Source of the DNA: Anniella stebbinsi
Taxonomy: Eukaryota > Chordata > Lepidosauria > Squamata > Anniellidae
DNA length: 64,000 nucleotides
Direction: 5' to 3'
Assembly (NCBI GenBank): GCA_029215795.1
Contig: JARDYH010000001.1
Span: 14,779,501-14,843,500 of the forward strand
Part shown: positions 63,891 to 64,000 of the stretch, in pieces
Position numbering within the stretch: position 1 is the first letter of the stretch
Layout of the letters: every line of letters begins with the position of its first letter
Notes under the pieces: generated by a model
Seen by the model: the letters and a program-made list of their open reading frames with translations, nothing else
What the model was told of the DNA's origin: nothing
Database searches by the model: none
Translations under genes and position numbers: made by a program

Positions 63891-64000
63891 TAGGCTGACC
63901 ATAGGAAAAGGAGGACAGGGCTCATGTAACTTTCACAGTTGTAGAGAAAAGGGAATTCCAGCCAGTGTCATTTGTATGCAGTTAGTTCCTGGTGAAATTC
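63891..64000. mobile_element. hAT-D MITE, cut by the window end
   Basis: TAGGCTGACCATAGGAAAAG and the following 90 bases match the first third of the 320-bp family. It is inserted in the S1 SINE. Confidence 0.9.

Overview
The window looks like intergenic DNA of a large vertebrate genome, most likely a squamate reptile (lizard or snake). The evidence is the repeat mix: CR1-type and L2-type LINE 3' ends, a fragment resembling R2/R4-clade LINEs, tRNA-derived SINEs with recognisable A and B boxes, many short hAT-like elements with 8-bp target duplications, and many dinucleotide and trinucleotide microsatellites. The squamate placement is inferred from recalled repeat families; no database was searched. 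I found no intact cellular protein gene, no structural RNA gene and no CRISPR array. Nearly all open frames fall in repeats or are short chance frames.

Layout. 1-9 kb: L2-type LINE remnants, a mariner-like MITE nested in one of them (4597-4740), a degenerate SINE and low-repeat blocks. 9-17.5 kb: more LINE 3' ends, GC-richer repeats, half of a fold-back hAT (16303-16647) and a solo LTR with TATA box, polyadenylation signal and 4-bp target duplication (16770-17480). 18-26 kb: palindromic MITEs and a 1.8-kb hAT-like element (22134-23939) that carries five tandem GC-rich palindromes about 240 bp apart. 26-34 kb: low-repeat blocks that could be conserved non-coding DNA, and two good CR1 copies. 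34-45 kb: an R2/R4-like LINE end, further hAT copies, a perfect 140-bp inverted repeat (37524-38091), a fold-back hAT nested in a SINE (40739-41363), and a cluster of 320-bp MITEs. Their mixed target duplications record an unequal crossover (43652-44825). 45-64 kb: SINEs, MITEs, low-repeat blocks, a possible decayed coding stretch on the minus strand (53608-54180), and the longest LINE fragment, with a YADD reverse-transcriptase motif (60293-61446).

How the parts relate. Several non-autonomous families share termini close to TAGGG(A/G)TG and 8-bp duplications, so one or a few hAT transposases may have moved them all. No transposase gene is visible here. LINE families present as 3' ends keep short 3' stem-loops followed by simple-repeat tails, as expected for target-primed reverse transcription. 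Nested insertions give relative ages: LINEs and SINEs are usually the hosts and hAT MITEs the guests. Alignments and identities were judged by eye, and boundaries without a target duplication are approximate.
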